Source: Lujinxingia vulgaris (GTDB lineage: Bacteria > Myxococcota_A > Bradymonadia > Bradymonadales > Bradymonadaceae). Taken from it: a DNA stretch of 64,000 nucleotides. The stretch covers positions 310,001-374,000 of the forward strand of contig NZ_VOSM01000002.1 of the NCBI RefSeq assembly GCF_007997015.1, read 5' to 3'. The position numbers and the translations under genes are program-made. Below, piece by piece: positions 55,619-64,000 of this stretch. The notes under the pieces were generated by a model, which made no database searches, had not been told where the DNA came from, and worked only from the letters and a program-made list of their open reading frames with translations. Position 1 is the first letter of the stretch. Each line of letters begins with the position of its first letter.

Positions 55619-56278
55619 GTGGTCAGGACGCGATTTGAAAATCTGGATGGGGAGCGCCAGGAGGAGATCCTGGAGGCGGCCGGCGAGGAGTTTGCCGAGC
55701 GCGGCTATGAGGCGGCCTCGGTCAATCAGATCATTCGGCGGGCGAAGATCAGCAAGGGGTCGCTCTACTATTACTTCGAGGATAAGGCAGACCTCTTTGC
55801 GACGGTGTTCATGCAGGCCAGCGAGCGTTTTTTAACGCGGGTGGGCGGGTTTGATGTGGACGCGCTGACGGCGGAGACCTTCTGGCCGGAGATCGAGCGG
55901 ATGGGGCGGCTGGGGATGGAGATGCTGCGGCGGGACACCTGGTATGTGCGTCTTGTGCGTTCGCTGAAGTCGGGTCTGCCCGGGGGGATCTCCGAGAAGG
56001 CCGCGGAGAAGGTTCATGCGTGGGGAGAGCGGCATACCGAGCGGGTGTTGTGGCGAGGACAGGAGCTGGGGCTTGTGCGAGACGATGTGCCGATGGCCTG
56101 GCTTGTGACGATGACGATGGCGATGGGGGAGGCCTCGGATCGGTGGATGCTGCGGCATATCGACACGATGAATGAGCGCGATGTGGAGCTTTTTCTGGCG
56201 CGGGCGTTGGATGGGTATCGGCGCCTCTGGAGTCCCGGCGAAGCGGGGACGTGGGAAGCTGTAGACGAGGAGACGTGA
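55619..56278 (+). CDS. TetR family transcriptional regulator
   Basis: 219 residues from a GTG with GAGG 5 bases upstream. The N-terminal helix-turn-helix is standard: EILEAAGEEFAERGYEAASV, NQIIRRAKISKGSLYYYFED. The C-terminal ligand domain is typical in length but gives no ligand by eye. It opens an operon: its TGA is 2 bases from the LolA-like start. It probably represses its own operon through the GGTCT repeats at 55502-55545. The inducer may be the lipid or drug exported by the system. Confidence 0.93.
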   Translation: MVRTRFENLDGERQEEILEAAGEEFAERGYEAASVNQIIRRAKISKGSLYYYFEDKADLFATVFMQASERFLTRVGGFDVDALTAETFWPEIERMGRLGMEMLRRDTWYVRLVRSLKSGLPGGISEKAAEKVHAWGERHTERVLWRGQELGLVRDDVPMAWLVTMTMAMGEASDRWMLRHIDTMNERDVELFLARALDGYRRLWSPGEAGTWEAVDEET

Positions 56279-56280
56279 CG

Positions 56281-57108
56281 ATGAGTAAGGCGCGAGCAGG
56301 TTGGATGATCGCGGTGGTGCTGGGGCTTGCTGTGGGGCTAATGCCCCTGGCGAGTGACGCGCAGTCACCGGAGCCAGGGAGCAGCGAGGGCGTTACGCAG
56401 CCGGCAGAGGCGCAGGCGTTGCCGGAGCTGAGCGAGGTGTTGGAGCGCCTGGATCGGCTCTATATGGCGTCGAGCTCAAGGGGGCGATTGAAGATGACGG
56501 TGGTCAATGAGCGGGGGACCCGGGAGCTGGAGCTTGAGCAGTGGAGTCGGGGGCGAGATGAGGCGCTGATGGTGATCCGGGCGCCGGCGCGGGAGGCGGG
56601 GACGGCGACGCTGCGTTCGGACGAGGGGCTTTGGAACTACGCGCCTCGGGCCGATCGCCTGATTCGCGTTCCGACCGGGATGTTGAGTGAGGCGTGGATG
56701 GGGAGTCATTTCTCCAACGACGATCTGATGCGCGAGACGAGCCTGGAGGACGACTACCACGCGGAGCTGCGCTGGATTGACCTGGATGGTGAGCGGGTGG
56801 TGCAGGTGGAACTTCGCCCTCGGGAGGGGGCACCGGTGGTCTGGGAGAAGGTGCTCTACGAGGTCGGCGCAGGAGACGGGCTGCCGCGTCGCGCGCGTTT
56901 CTTTTCGGGGGGCAAGGTGGAGCGGACGATGGTGTTTTCCGGGGTGCGGGAGCTGGGCGGGCGGAGGTTACCGTCGATTGTGACCATGCGGCCGGCCGAG
57001 AGCGGGGAGTACACGCGGATGGAGTACCTGGAGATGGCCTTTGATGTGCCTGTGGATGCGTCGACCTTTACGCGCCAGGGTCTTCGGCGTGTGGCGAGGA
57101 CGCGATGA
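56281..57108 (+). CDS. LolA-like outer-membrane lipoprotein-sorting protein
   Basis: 275 residues with a signal peptide (GWMIAVVLGLAVGLMPLASD, cut near 27). The mature part has the LolA/LppX-like half-barrel pattern: SSSRGRLKMTVVNERGTREL, MVIRAPAREAGTATLRSDE, LWNYAPRADRLIRVPTGML, and the late MRPAESGEYTRMEYLEMAF. FSNDDLMRE is shared with DUF4292/LolA-like proteins that serve lipid-linked substrates. It probably carries a lipid or lipoprotein across the periplasm. GAGGAG precedes the ATG. The TGA overlaps the permease ATG (ATGA), a sign of coupled translation. Confidence 0.87.
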   Translation: MSKARAGWMIAVVLGLAVGLMPLASDAQSPEPGSSEGVTQPAEAQALPELSEVLERLDRLYMASSSRGRLKMTVVNERGTRELELEQWSRGRDEALMVIRAPAREAGTATLRSDEGLWNYAPRADRLIRVPTGMLSEAWMGSHFSNDDLMRETSLEDDYHAELRWIDLDGERVVQVELRPREGAPVVWEKVLYEVGAGDGLPRRARFFSGGKVERTMVFSGVRELGGRRLPSIVTMRPAESGEYTRMEYLEMAFDVPVDASTFTRQGLRRVARTR

Positions 57109-58364
57109 TCCTACGCCTGGCGTTTCGAAATTTATTGCGCAACCGCTGGCGCAGCCTGCTGACCTCGGGAGGGGTGGCGCTGGCGGTGGCGATGATGATC
57201 TGGACGGTGAGTTTTCTCGACGGGTGGATGGGGGCGATGGTGCGCGGGAGCACCGCGCTGGACTCGTTGCAGGTTCAGATTGAGCGGGCGGATTATGTGG
57301 AGGAGCCGGCGATTTACCGCTCGTTTGATGTGACGCCGGAGACGCTTGAGCGCCTGGAGGGGGAGGCGGGCGTCGAAGCGGTGAGCGCGCGGGTGCGCCT
57401 CTTCGGACTGCTGGGCGATGAGCAGCGCTCGCAGGTGGCGCAGGTCATCGGGGTGGATCCGCCGCGGGAGGCGCGAGCGACGCCGGTGGAGGAGGCGGTG
57501 GTCCAGGGGCGATGGCTGGCCGTGCAGGAGGTTAACGATGGGCCGGGGGAGGTGGTGCTCGGGGATCGTCTGGCGCGCCAGCTTGAGGCGGAGGTGGGTG
57601 ATGAGCTGGTGGTCTTTTTGGAGGCGGCCGACGGCTCTCTGGGAAACGATGTGTTTGAGGTCGTGGGGGTGGTGCGAACGGGGACTTCGACCATCGATCG
57701 CCAGGCGGCGTATGTGCATCTGGAGCGGGCCCGTTATCTGGGAGCGCTGGAGGGGCAGGTGCACGAAGTTGTGATCGGAGCAGCAGACCTCTCTCAGGCG
57801 CCCGCGCTCGCGCAGCGGCTCTCGCCGGTGATCGAAGAGCTTGTTAGCGAGCAGGAGATGGCGGTGCGGCCCTGGCAGGAGGTTTTGCCGAGCATCGCCG
57901 AGATGGTGGAGCTGACCGGGAGCAGCAACGCGGTGATGTATCTGATCATCTACCTGGTGGCGAGCCTGGGGATCATGAACACCCAGCGGATGAGCGCCCT
58001 GGAGCGGCGGAGGGAGTTCGGGGTGTTGATGGCCATCGGGGTGAGCCCGCGCCGGCTCTTCTGGATTGTGGTGCTGGAGACGGTGGTGCTGGGGGTGATG
58101 GGGGCGTTGCTGGGGGTGGTGCTCGGGGCGAGTTTGAGTCTGTATCACGCGAGCGCGGGGTTGGATCTGGCGATGTTTTCGCCGCAGTCCTCCTTTAGTT
58201 ACATGGGCGTCTCATTCAGCGAGCGCATCTACACCGCGGTGGGCCTGCGTACGGTGGTGGAGCCGGCGGTGGTGATGATCGTGGTCAGTGTGCTGTGCGG
58301 CCTGTGGCCGGCCACACAGAGTGCGCGGGTGGAGATCGCCCGGGCGATCTCAGGGAGGAGCTAA
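57105..58364 (+). CDS. ABC transporter permease, FtsX/LolC-E type (1)
   Basis: 419 residues. An N-terminal membrane helix (LTSGGVALAVAMMIWTVSF) follows the RLAFRNLLRNRWRS motif. A large periplasmic domain (about 45-265) comes next: VQVIGVDPPRE, WLAVQEVNDGPGEVVLGDRL. Three C-terminal helices finish it (VMYLIIYLVASLGIMNTQ, FWIVVLETVVLGVMGALLGV, VVEPAVVMIVVSVLCGLW) with the FtsX cytoplasmic loop RREFGVLMAIGVSPRRLF. This is the MacB/LolCE topology. It pairs with the next permease, and its start overlaps the LolA-like stop. Confidence 0.94.
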   Translation: MILRLAFRNLLRNRWRSLLTSGGVALAVAMMIWTVSFLDGWMGAMVRGSTALDSLQVQIERADYVEEPAIYRSFDVTPETLERLEGEAGVEAVSARVRLFGLLGDEQRSQVAQVIGVDPPREARATPVEEAVVQGRWLAVQEVNDGPGEVVLGDRLARQLEAEVGDELVVFLEAADGSLGNDVFEVVGVVRTGTSTIDRQAAYVHLERARYLGALEGQVHEVVIGAADLSQAPALAQRLSPVIEELVSEQEMAVRPWQEVLPSIAEMVELTGSSNAVMYLIIYLVASLGIMNTQRMSALERRREFGVLMAIGVSPRRLFWIVVLETVVLGVMGALLGVVLGASLSLYHASAGLDLAMFSPQSSFSYMGVSFSERIYTAVGLRTVVEPAVVMIVVSVLCGLWPATQSARVEIARAISGRS

Positions 58365-58366
58365 CG

Positions 58367-59599
58367 ATGTGGAAGATCGCCTGGCGTAACCTGTGGAGAA
58401 ACCGCACGAGGACGGCGATCATCGCCTCGGCGATCGCGTTCTCGTACGGGCTGATGTTGATATCGATGGGGGTGAGCGCGGATAGCTACGCGAAGATGGA
58501 GGCCAAGGCTCAGGAGGCCACCGGGGGCAGCGTGCTGGTGCACGGAGCCGGGTGGTGGGAGAGCCAGGGGAGCGACGTGGTGGTGGGGGAGCCTGCGCCC
58601 GTGATGGAGCGCGCCGGGGAGTTGCCCGAGGTGGTGGAGGTGATGCCGCGGGTGATCATCAACGGTCTGCTCTCGAGCGCGCGCGGCAATGAAGCGGTGA
58701 GGTTGATCGGGGTGGTGCTGGAGCGGGAGGAGGCGCTGGCGGACCTCGATGACGATCTTGTGGAGGGGGCGTTTTTCTCGGAGCAGTACGATGCGCCGGT
58801 GGTGATCAGTGAGGGGCTGGCGCAGCGCCTGAGCGTGTCGGTGGGCGATAAGGTGGTGCTGACCGCCTCGCGGGTCGATGGGGAGGTGACGCGCGCGCTC
58901 TTTTATGTGAGCGGGCTGCTCAAGAGCGGGATGGCCGCGGAGGCGGACCTGCAGGCGTACACTCCTCTGAAAACGGCGCAGGAGGCGGTGGGGATGGGGG
59001 AGGCGCTCACCCAGGTGGGTGTGCTGGTGAGGGGCGTTGAGGCTCAGGATGAGGTGATCGCGGCGTTAAACGAGGTGGAGGGGGCCGGGGAACTGGAGGT
59101 GCTCAGCTGGCAGGAGGCCGTCCCGGAGATGAGCGGTTTGTTGGAGTTCGATGAGGCGGTCAACCAGATCTACTTTGCGGTGATCTTTTTGATCGTGCTC
59201 TTTGCCATCGCCAACACCTTTTTGATGGCGGTGATGGAGCGCGTTCGGGAGTACGGCCTGCTCAGCGCGCTGGGAGTGGGGCCGGGGCAGGTGGGACGGC
59301 TGGTGATCTGGGAGGCGCTGTACATGGCGCTGGTGGGGATGGTTGTGGGGTTTGTGATGGGGTTGGTCGGGCATCTGGTCATCGCGCATGTCGGCATCGA
59401 CATGGCGGCGATGGGGGCCGGAGATATGGAGATGGCCGGCATCGGGATGAACGATCTGGTGGTGCGCAGTCACCTGGAGCCGATGCGTTGGCTGGTGGCT
59501 TCGGTGATGGTTCTGGCCGTGGTGATGATCAGCGCGGTGTATCCGGCGGTGCGGGCGATGCGCCTGGCGCCGTCGCAGGCGATGAGGTTTTACGAATGA
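58367..59599 (+). CDS. ABC transporter permease, FtsX/LolC-E type (2)
   Basis: 410 residues, same plan as its neighbour: MWKIAWRNLWRNRTRTAII, then the first helix, a periplasmic domain (about 40-265: GVVLEREEALADLDDDLVEG, SVSVGDKVVLTASRV), and three C-terminal helices (IYFAVIFLIVLFAIANTFLM, ALYMALVGMVVGFVMGLVGH, WLVASVMVLAVVMISAVYP). The FtsX loop is REYGLLSALGVGPGQVGR. GGAGGAG precedes the ATG. Two different permeases imply a heterodimer as in LolCE. The stop overlaps the ATPase start as ATGA. Confidence 0.94.
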   Translation: MWKIAWRNLWRNRTRTAIIASAIAFSYGLMLISMGVSADSYAKMEAKAQEATGGSVLVHGAGWWESQGSDVVVGEPAPVMERAGELPEVVEVMPRVIINGLLSSARGNEAVRLIGVVLEREEALADLDDDLVEGAFFSEQYDAPVVISEGLAQRLSVSVGDKVVLTASRVDGEVTRALFYVSGLLKSGMAAEADLQAYTPLKTAQEAVGMGEALTQVGVLVRGVEAQDEVIAALNEVEGAGELEVLSWQEAVPEMSGLLEFDEAVNQIYFAVIFLIVLFAIANTFLMAVMERVREYGLLSALGVGPGQVGRLVIWEALYMALVGMVVGFVMGLVGHLVIAHVGIDMAAMGAGDMEMAGIGMNDLVVRSHLEPMRWLVASVMVLAVVMISAVYPAVRAMRLAPSQAMRFYE

Positions 59600-60303
59600 G
59601 TGAGTCACGCGGCGAAGATAAGCCTCTGATTGAGGTTCGAGACCTGGAGCGGGTTTACCATCAGGGCGAGGTTGAGGTTCGAGCCCTGCGGGGGATCAAC
59701 CTTGAGGTGGAGCGCGGGGAGTTTACGGCCCTGGCCGGTCCTTCGGGATCGGGGAAGACAACGCTGCTCAATATGATCGGCTGCCTCGATGATCCGAGCT
59801 CGGGGGAGGTTCGTATTGAAGGCGATCGCGTCAGCGGGATGAGCCGGACCGAGGCTGCGGAGTACCGGCTGGGGCATATCGGCTTTGTGTTTCAGGCCTA
59901 CAACCTCATTCCGGTGCTCACCGCCTGGGAGAACGCCGAGTTTGTGCTTCTGATGCAGGGGGTGAGCAAGGAGGAGCGCCACGCCATCCTGGACCCGCTT
60001 TTTGAGCGGGTGGGGCTTGCGGATTATAAAGATCGCAAACCGCACGAGATGAGCGGCGGGCAGCAACAACGCGTCGCGGTAGTGCGTGCGCTGGGAAGTC
60101 GCCCCCGGATTGTGCTGGCCGATGAGCCGACGGCGAACCTCGACAGCGCCACCAGCGCGTCTCTGCTCGACTTGATGCTGGAGCTCAATCAGGAGCGGGG
60201 GGTGACCTTTGTGTTCTCCACGCACGACGAGATGGTCATTGAGCGCGCGCGGCGTGTGATTCGCCTGGACAGTGGCCGGGTGGTGGCTGATGAGCGGGAT
60301 TGA
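59596..60303 (+). CDS. ABC transporter ATPase, LolD/MacB type
   Basis: 235 residues. Walker A GPSGSGKTTLLNMIGCLDDP, Q-loop GFVFQAYNLIPVLTAWENAE, signature MSGGQQQRVAVVRALGSRPR, Walker B IVLADEPTANLD and H-loop FSTHDEMVI are all present. It hydrolyses ATP at the inner membrane to drive the two FtsX-type permeases encoded just before it. The MFTAWENAE segment is typical of LolD/MacB-type ATPases, not of importers. It overlaps the previous stop by 4 bases, showing tight co-translation. The outer-membrane gene follows after 96 bases. Confidence 0.96.
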   Translation: MSESRGEDKPLIEVRDLERVYHQGEVEVRALRGINLEVERGEFTALAGPSGSGKTTLLNMIGCLDDPSSGEVRIEGDRVSGMSRTEAAEYRLGHIGFVFQAYNLIPVLTAWENAEFVLLMQGVSKEERHAILDPLFERVGLADYKDRKPHEMSGGQQQRVAVVRALGSRPRIVLADEPTANLDSATSASLLDLMLELNQERGVTFVFSTHDEMVIERARRVIRLDSGRVVADERD

Positions 60304-60399
60304 GGTGGTGGCGAGCGGCGTCGCAGGGGCGCTCTGAGATCGTGTGCCTGGCGCGCGTCGGGTGATGGGTGAGTGAGGCCGGGCACAAGGAGGCGGTGC

Positions 60400-61671
60400 A
60401 TGGATGCGGCAGAGAGATTGCGGCGGAGGTTGGGGGAGGTGTCTGGCAGGCGCGCAGGTGCGATGGGGCTGGCGGTGGTATGCGCGCTCGCGATGCTGCT
60501 TCCCGGGCGGGCTGCCGATGCGTGGGAGCTGCTTGAGGGGGAGGGCTACGGGCTGAGCCTTGGTGGCTATGTGCAGAGTGCCGGCGGGGTGGTGCGACCG
60601 GGGATTGAGGGGGATGCGACCTACGGTGGTTTGCACGGTCAGGCGCTCCGACTGCAATGGCGAGCCAGCCTCGGGGGGGCGTTGATGGTGGAGTTTGATC
60701 AACGTCTGCTCTCGCGCGTGGTCTCGGGAGCCCTGCTTGAGGAGGGCGGAAGTTACGGTCTGGGCAGCAGCGTCACCCCGGCGCGCAGCGTGGACTGGGA
60801 GTGGAACCTCATCGATGAGCCCGGGGTGGCGCTGACCCATGACGTCGACCGGCTGGTGCTGCGTTATTTTGCGCCCTGGGGAGAGGTTGTGGTGGGGCGC
60901 CAGGCCATCACCTGGGGGCGCTCGATGCTCTTTCCGGTGGCCGATGTCTGGGCGCAGTTCAGTCCGCTGGAGCTCGACCAGACCGAGAAGCCCGGCGTCG
61001 ATGCGGCGCGCGTGCTGGTGTATCCGGGCGCCGGGGTGGAGCTCGATATGGTGGTCTCGGACCGGGGGGGCTGGGAGGATGCGTCTTTCGGGTTGCGCGC
61101 CTCGCGCACCATCGGAGACGCGGATGTGTCGGTGGGGGGCGGGCGCTTCTGGAATCGGGCGGCGTTGTTGCTCGGGGCCAGCTACGATCTTTCGGCGTGG
61201 AAGGCGCGCGTGCAGGCCTATGTGCCGCTGGAGCGCGATGCGCGCACGGGGTTTCGACCCCGGGTGACAGCCGGAGCGGATGTGCTGCGGCGCAGCTGGG
61301 TGGTCAGTGCGGAGTATCACTACAACGGCACCGGCGTCCAAGACGAGGAGCGCTACCTGGAGCCTTCGGTGCAGGAGGCGCTCGCCCGGGGGGAGTCTTA
61401 CTACCTGGGGCAACATTATGTCGGCGCGGTGCTGGGGTATCAGGGCGAGGGCCGGCTGCAGGCCAATGTGAGTGCGCAGGTCAACCTGCTTGATGGCAGT
61501 GTGCTGGTGGGGCCCTCGCTCTTTTATGCGCTCTCGGATAACGCGGATGTGAGTTTCGGAGCGTTTGAGGGGATCGGAGAGCGGGTGAGTCTGCTGCCGC
61601 AACCCGCGATCGGGAGTGAGTTCGGGGCTTACGGCGGCTTTTACTACGTGCAGTTTCGCGGGTTTTTCTAG
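60400..61671 (+). CDS. Outer-membrane beta-barrel protein of the LolCDE-like operon
   Basis: 423 residues. Signal MGLAVVCALAMLLPGRAADA (cut near 49). The mature part has alternating strands and turns (LRLQWRASLGGALMVEFDQR, RLVLRYFAPWGEVVVGRQAI, VSVGGGRFWNRAALLLGASY, LLDGSVLVGPSLFYALS) and ends YYVQFRGFF, with the C-terminal Phe used for barrel assembly. SLGGYVQSAGGVVRPG resembles DUF1302-like and porin-like barrels that are linked to lipid exporters. AAGGAGG precedes the ATG. As the last gene of the operon, it may be the outer-membrane exit or acceptor for the exported lipid or lipoprotein. Confidence 0.85.
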   Translation: MDAAERLRRRLGEVSGRRAGAMGLAVVCALAMLLPGRAADAWELLEGEGYGLSLGGYVQSAGGVVRPGIEGDATYGGLHGQALRLQWRASLGGALMVEFDQRLLSRVVSGALLEEGGSYGLGSSVTPARSVDWEWNLIDEPGVALTHDVDRLVLRYFAPWGEVVVGRQAITWGRSMLFPVADVWAQFSPLELDQTEKPGVDAARVLVYPGAGVELDMVVSDRGGWEDASFGLRASRTIGDADVSVGGGRFWNRAALLLGASYDLSAWKARVQAYVPLERDARTGFRPRVTAGADVLRRSWVVSAEYHYNGTGVQDEERYLEPSVQEALARGESYYLGQHYVGAVLGYQGEGRLQANVSAQVNLLDGSVLVGPSLFYALSDNADVSFGAFEGIGERVSLLPQPAIGSEFGAYGGFYYVQFRGFF

Positions 61672-62040
61672 TCTCAACGACCTGTATGCAACGCATGTGA
61701 AGACGCATCGTGTGTGCCGTTGGGGGTAGATATGCCCGGAGAGACTTCGGGCAGGATTTTGCGCAAGGGGGCAGGAGCACCGTCGTGTGGGGCAGGCATG
61801 GCGGGGCATAGCGAGGTTGTGGCTCGCAATGGGAGAGGCGGCGCGTAGATTTTTAAAGGAGGCGAAGGTCGGTGTGGCTGCAAAGGGTGCCGGGCCTTGT
61901 TATCGCCGGAGATGGGCGACACGGCCGCGCTGAGGCGTTCGAGATGTCGCGGCAGCGAGCCGGAAGCCGGGGTGGGCCAACATGACGATCGTCGTGGGTG
62001 GCCCTTGATGGATCCGAGAACACCAGAACCTGGGGGAACT
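61672..62040 (+). other. Intergenic region, no supported gene
   Basis: 369 bases between the barrel gene and the STAS-like gene. AAAGGAGG near 61857 stands before a GTG frame of 37 codons, not similar to anything I know. No terminator hairpin with T-run is seen. Confidence 0.4.
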
Positions 62041-62430
62041 ATGTTCGAATTGGACAATCCGAAGGGTGGGAACTTCGTGATCTTGCGGGTGGATGGGCGA
62101 GTTCAGGGGGAGGATTACGACCGGGTTATTCCGAGGCTCAAGCGCTACTTCGGCGAGCACGGTCAGCTCAATATGATGGTGGTGGTGGAGTCCACCGAAG
62201 GGCTGGATGCGTCGAGTGTGTGGGAGGAGCTGGGGTTGTCGCAACGCGAGCTGGCCTCGGTGATGCGTTTTGGCGTGGTGGGGGATGCGCGCGAAGACGC
62301 CTGGATTGGCCAGCTGAGCGCCCCGCTGATGCACACCGAGGTGCGCTACTTTGATGTTGGCGAGGAGGAAGCGGCGGAGCGGTGGGTTCGTGCGGGTCGT
62401 GCTGCTGCGTCGCCGGGGGCGCAGGCCTGA
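62041..62430 (+). CDS. STAS/SpoIIAA-like small protein
   Basis: 129 residues. MFELDNPKGGNFVILRVDGR opens a SpoIIAA-like (STAS/SEC14-related) fold: VQGEDYDRVIPRLKRYFGEH, QLNMMVVVESTEGLDASSVW, and RFGVVGDAREDAWIGQLSAP, then VRYFDVGEEEAAERWVRAGR. Members are short cytoplasmic proteins of unclear role, sometimes annotated as the STAS-like DUF3478. The GGGGGA run before the ATG is a plausible ribosome site; an ATG at 62008 is the alternative. It is convergent with argH across a hairpin. Confidence 0.83.
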   Translation: MFELDNPKGGNFVILRVDGRVQGEDYDRVIPRLKRYFGEHGQLNMMVVVESTEGLDASSVWEELGLSQRELASVMRFGVVGDAREDAWIGQLSAPLMHTEVRYFDVGEEEAAERWVRAGRAAASPGAQA

Positions 62431-62485
62431 GTGGACGCTGAGCAGCGCCGGGCGGTGTGATGAATCACCTTCGTCCGGGATGTGG

Positions 62486-62517
62486 CGAGGCGATGCATGT
62501 GTGAATGCATCGCCTCG
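62486..62517. terminator. Perfect 13-bp hairpin between convergent genes
   Basis: CGAGGCGATGCAT and ATGCATCGCCTCG form a 13-bp stem with a six-base loop, between the STAS-like gene and argH. There is no T-run; it may block or process both transcripts. Confidence 0.6.
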
Positions 62518-62592
62518 CTGCGTCGATGATATGTTGGTGAGTGGGGCGGGAGGGATGAGACCGGTACGGGTCGATGCGGTCGCGAGTGTGGC

Positions 62593-63885
62593 TTACGCGA
62601 GCTTTTCGAGTCGGCGTTGAAGCTCGTCGAGGCGCAGGTCAGCGCAGCCGCCGGGGGAGGTGCGGCTCTGCAGGCTCTGCGCCGGCGTGCGCGTATTGAG
62701 TTGGTCGAGCTCTGCACCCACCTGACGGTAGGCATCGCGGAAGGGTACGCCGGTAGTGGTGAGTTCGACGGCGCGGTCGGTGGCGAACATCGGGCCGGTG
62801 ATGGCGTCTTTGAGGCGTTGCTCATCGAAGCTCAGCGCTTGAAGGAGCGGGGCGGTCAGGCCCAGCGCGGTGATGCCGCGGGAGAGCGTGCGCAGCACCG
62901 GGCCTTTGGTGTTCTGAAGATCGCGGTGGTAGCCGCTGGGGAGCGAGAGCAGCGAGAGCAGCTCGTTGATCGCGCCGATGGCCGGGCTTGTGGAGGCTCG
63001 AAGCAGCTCGACCACATCGGGGTTGCGCTTGTTGGGCATGATCGAGGAGCCCGTGGTGTAGGCGTCGGGCAGATCGACAAAGGCAAACTCTTCGGTCGTA
63101 AAAAGGCTCAGGTCCCAGGCCAGGCGGCGAAGGTCGAGCAGAGCTTGCAGGAGCGCCATCAGCGCTTGCAGCTCGAACTTTCCGCGGCTGTTCTGGGTGT
63201 AAATCGGGTTGATCTGCATACGCGCAAAGCCCAGCTCCTCGCCGACGCCCTGGCGGTCCAGGGGGAGGTTGACGCCGTAGCCCGCGGCGGTGCCCAGAGG
63301 GTTGGCATTGAGCCAGTGGGCGGTGGCGCGGGCGAGCTCGGCGTTGTCGATGAAGGCTTCGGCAAAGCCGGCGAACCACATGCCCACCGAGGAGGGCACC
63401 GCGCGCTGGAGGTGGGTGTAGCCGGGCATCGGCGCGTGGCGCATCTGGTCGGCGCGCTCCAGGGCCACGCCGGCGATCGCGCGGCTCTTCTCGGCGACGC
63501 GCCCCAGCGCGTCGCGCAAAAAGAGGCGCTGTGCGACCAACACCTGGTCATTGCGACTGCGGCCGCTATGCACCTTTTTGCCGAGCTCTCCGAGCTTCTC
63601 GGTGAGGTAGAACTCGATGGCGGAGTGACCATCTTCAAAGCGCTCGTCGAGCTGGAAGTCGCCCTCTTTAAACGCGACCGCCAGGTCTTGCAGCGCCCGG
63701 GTGAGCGCGTCGGCCTCCTCGGCGCTGAGAAGATCGATGCGCCCGAGCCCTCGCACGTGCGCGATGCTGGCCTGGATGTCGTAGCCAAAGAGCTGACGGT
63801 CCAGGATCACGTCTTCGCCGGCGGTGAACGCCATCAGCTCGCGGTCGATGTCGGTCTGGCCTTTATCCCAGAGAGGCGTAGTCAT
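62593..63885 (-). CDS. argH: Argininosuccinate lyase
   Basis: 430 residues, slightly shorter than the usual 450-470. Family signature [18 protein letters not shown] near residue 270 with the catalytic Ser. The conserved [18 protein letters not shown] and [16 protein letters not shown] are present. It splits argininosuccinate to arginine and fumarate, the last step of arginine synthesis. The substrate-binding region ([19 protein letters not shown]) is intact. GGA lies in front of the ATG, which overlaps the argC stop by ATGA, so the two genes are co-translated. Confidence 0.97.
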   Translation of the reverse strand: MTTPLWDKGQTDIDRELMAFTAGEDVILDRQLFGYDIQASIAHVRGLGRIDLLSAEEADALTRALQDLAVAFKEGDFQLDERFEDGHSAIEFYLTEKLGELGKKVHSGRSRNDQVLVAQRLFLRDALGRVAEKSRAIAGVALERADQMRHAPMPGYTHLQRAVPSSVGMWFAGFAEAFIDNAELARATAHWLNANPLGTAAGYGVNLPLDRQGVGEELGFARMQINPIYTQNSRGKFELQALMALLQALLDLRRLAWDLSLFTTEEFAFVDLPDAYTTGSSIMPNKRNPDVVELLRASTSPAIGAINELLSLLSLPSGYHRDLQNTKGPVLRTLSRGITALGLTAPLLQALSFDEQRLKDAITGPMFATDRAVELTTTGVPFRDAYRQVGAELDQLNTRTPAQSLQSRTSPGGCADLRLDELQRRLEKLA

Positions 63886-64000
63886 AGGGAGATTCCTTCA
63901 AGCTCGTTGAAACCCATAGCGAGGTTGAGGTTTTGCATCGCCTGGGTGGCGGCGCCTTTGAGCAGGTTGTCGAGGGTGGCGACCAGGGTCAGCCGCCCCT
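63882..64000 (-). CDS. argC: N-acetyl-gamma-glutamyl-phosphate reductase, C-terminal end (partial)
   Basis: Only the last 38 codons are inside the window. [18 protein letters not shown] and [16 protein letters not shown] match the C-terminal end of ArgC, which reduces acetylglutamyl phosphate with NADPH. The KGA and Q.MQN positions belong to the active-site/nucleotide region conserved in the family. The TGA overlaps the argH ATG, showing an arg operon that continues beyond the window. Confidence 0.85.
   Translation of the reverse strand, partial: GRLTLVATLDNLLKGAATQAMQNLNLAMGFNELEGISL

Noticed and set aside
59605-61809. A 734-codon frame on the minus strand across the ABC ATPase and barrel genes
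   Set aside because: Lies opposite genes with complete ABC motifs and a barrel terminus; its composition is that of antisense GC-rich coding sequence.
61872-61985. A 37-codon GTG frame after AAAGGAGG, upstream of the STAS-like gene
   Set aside because: The ribosome site is good, but the spacing is long and the peptide shows no conserved pattern that I can recognise.

Overview
The window is a high-GC bacterial chromosome segment, gene-dense on both strands, with no tRNA, rRNA, CRISPR array, transposase or phage gene that I could find. Many genes encode lipoproteins with an acidic linker after the lipobox. There are Hanks-type kinases (one a pseudokinase fused to an ATPase), Sel1 and TPR proteins, a DUF1549/DUF1501 pair and acyl-CoA enzymes. 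Together these suggest a delta-proteobacteria-like predator or social bacterium of the Bradymonadia/Myxococcota type. That placement is inference from gene content, not from a marker gene.

Layout. 1-7.4 kb: partial PQQ-type sugar dehydrogenase, NRDE protein, acyl-CoA oxidase-like enzyme with an N-terminal TerB-like region, hybrid histidine kinase and an SspB-like ClpXP adaptor. 7.4-15.8 kb: a minus-strand cluster of DUF1549-like lipoprotein, Tat-exported DUF1501 protein, haem-motif lipoprotein, TPR/membrane protein, glutamine amidotransferase and a second TPR/membrane protein, with a probable outer-membrane protein upstream. 15.9-31.9 kb: mostly housekeeping and signalling genes: Ser/Thr kinase, Sel1 lipoprotein, DUF938 methyltransferase, type II NADH dehydrogenase, trehalose phosphatase, M20 peptidase, GNAT, phosphofructokinase, metallophosphoesterase, Hsp33, SCP-x thiolase, PlsC-like acyltransferase and a winged-helix/TM2 protein.

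32.2-38.7 kb holds the most distinctive locus. Four consecutive genes encode paralogous lipoproteins that share one N-terminal module and have completely different C-terminal ends: an Asp tail, a 24-residue charged repeat array, a Cys-rich end, or none. It is followed by a lipase-like lipoprotein. 41-42.1 kb is a probable iron-responsive pair, a 100-residue protein and a bacterioferritin, each preceded by Fur-box-like sites.

42.4-55.3 kb carries a pseudokinase-AAA-TPR regulator, an RCC1-like protein, a Cys-rich lipoprotein, DUF924, two methyltransferases, an MDR oxidoreductase, an SLC13 permease and a saccharopine-dehydrogenase-like reductase. 55.4-61.7 kb is a compact operon: TetR regulator, LolA-like protein, two FtsX/LolC-type permeases, LolD-like ATPase and an outer-membrane beta-barrel. 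It sits behind a promoter with an array of GGTCT half-sites and looks like a self-regulated envelope lipid or lipoprotein export route. The window ends with a STAS-like protein and the arginine genes argH and argC (partial), which overlap by ATGA.
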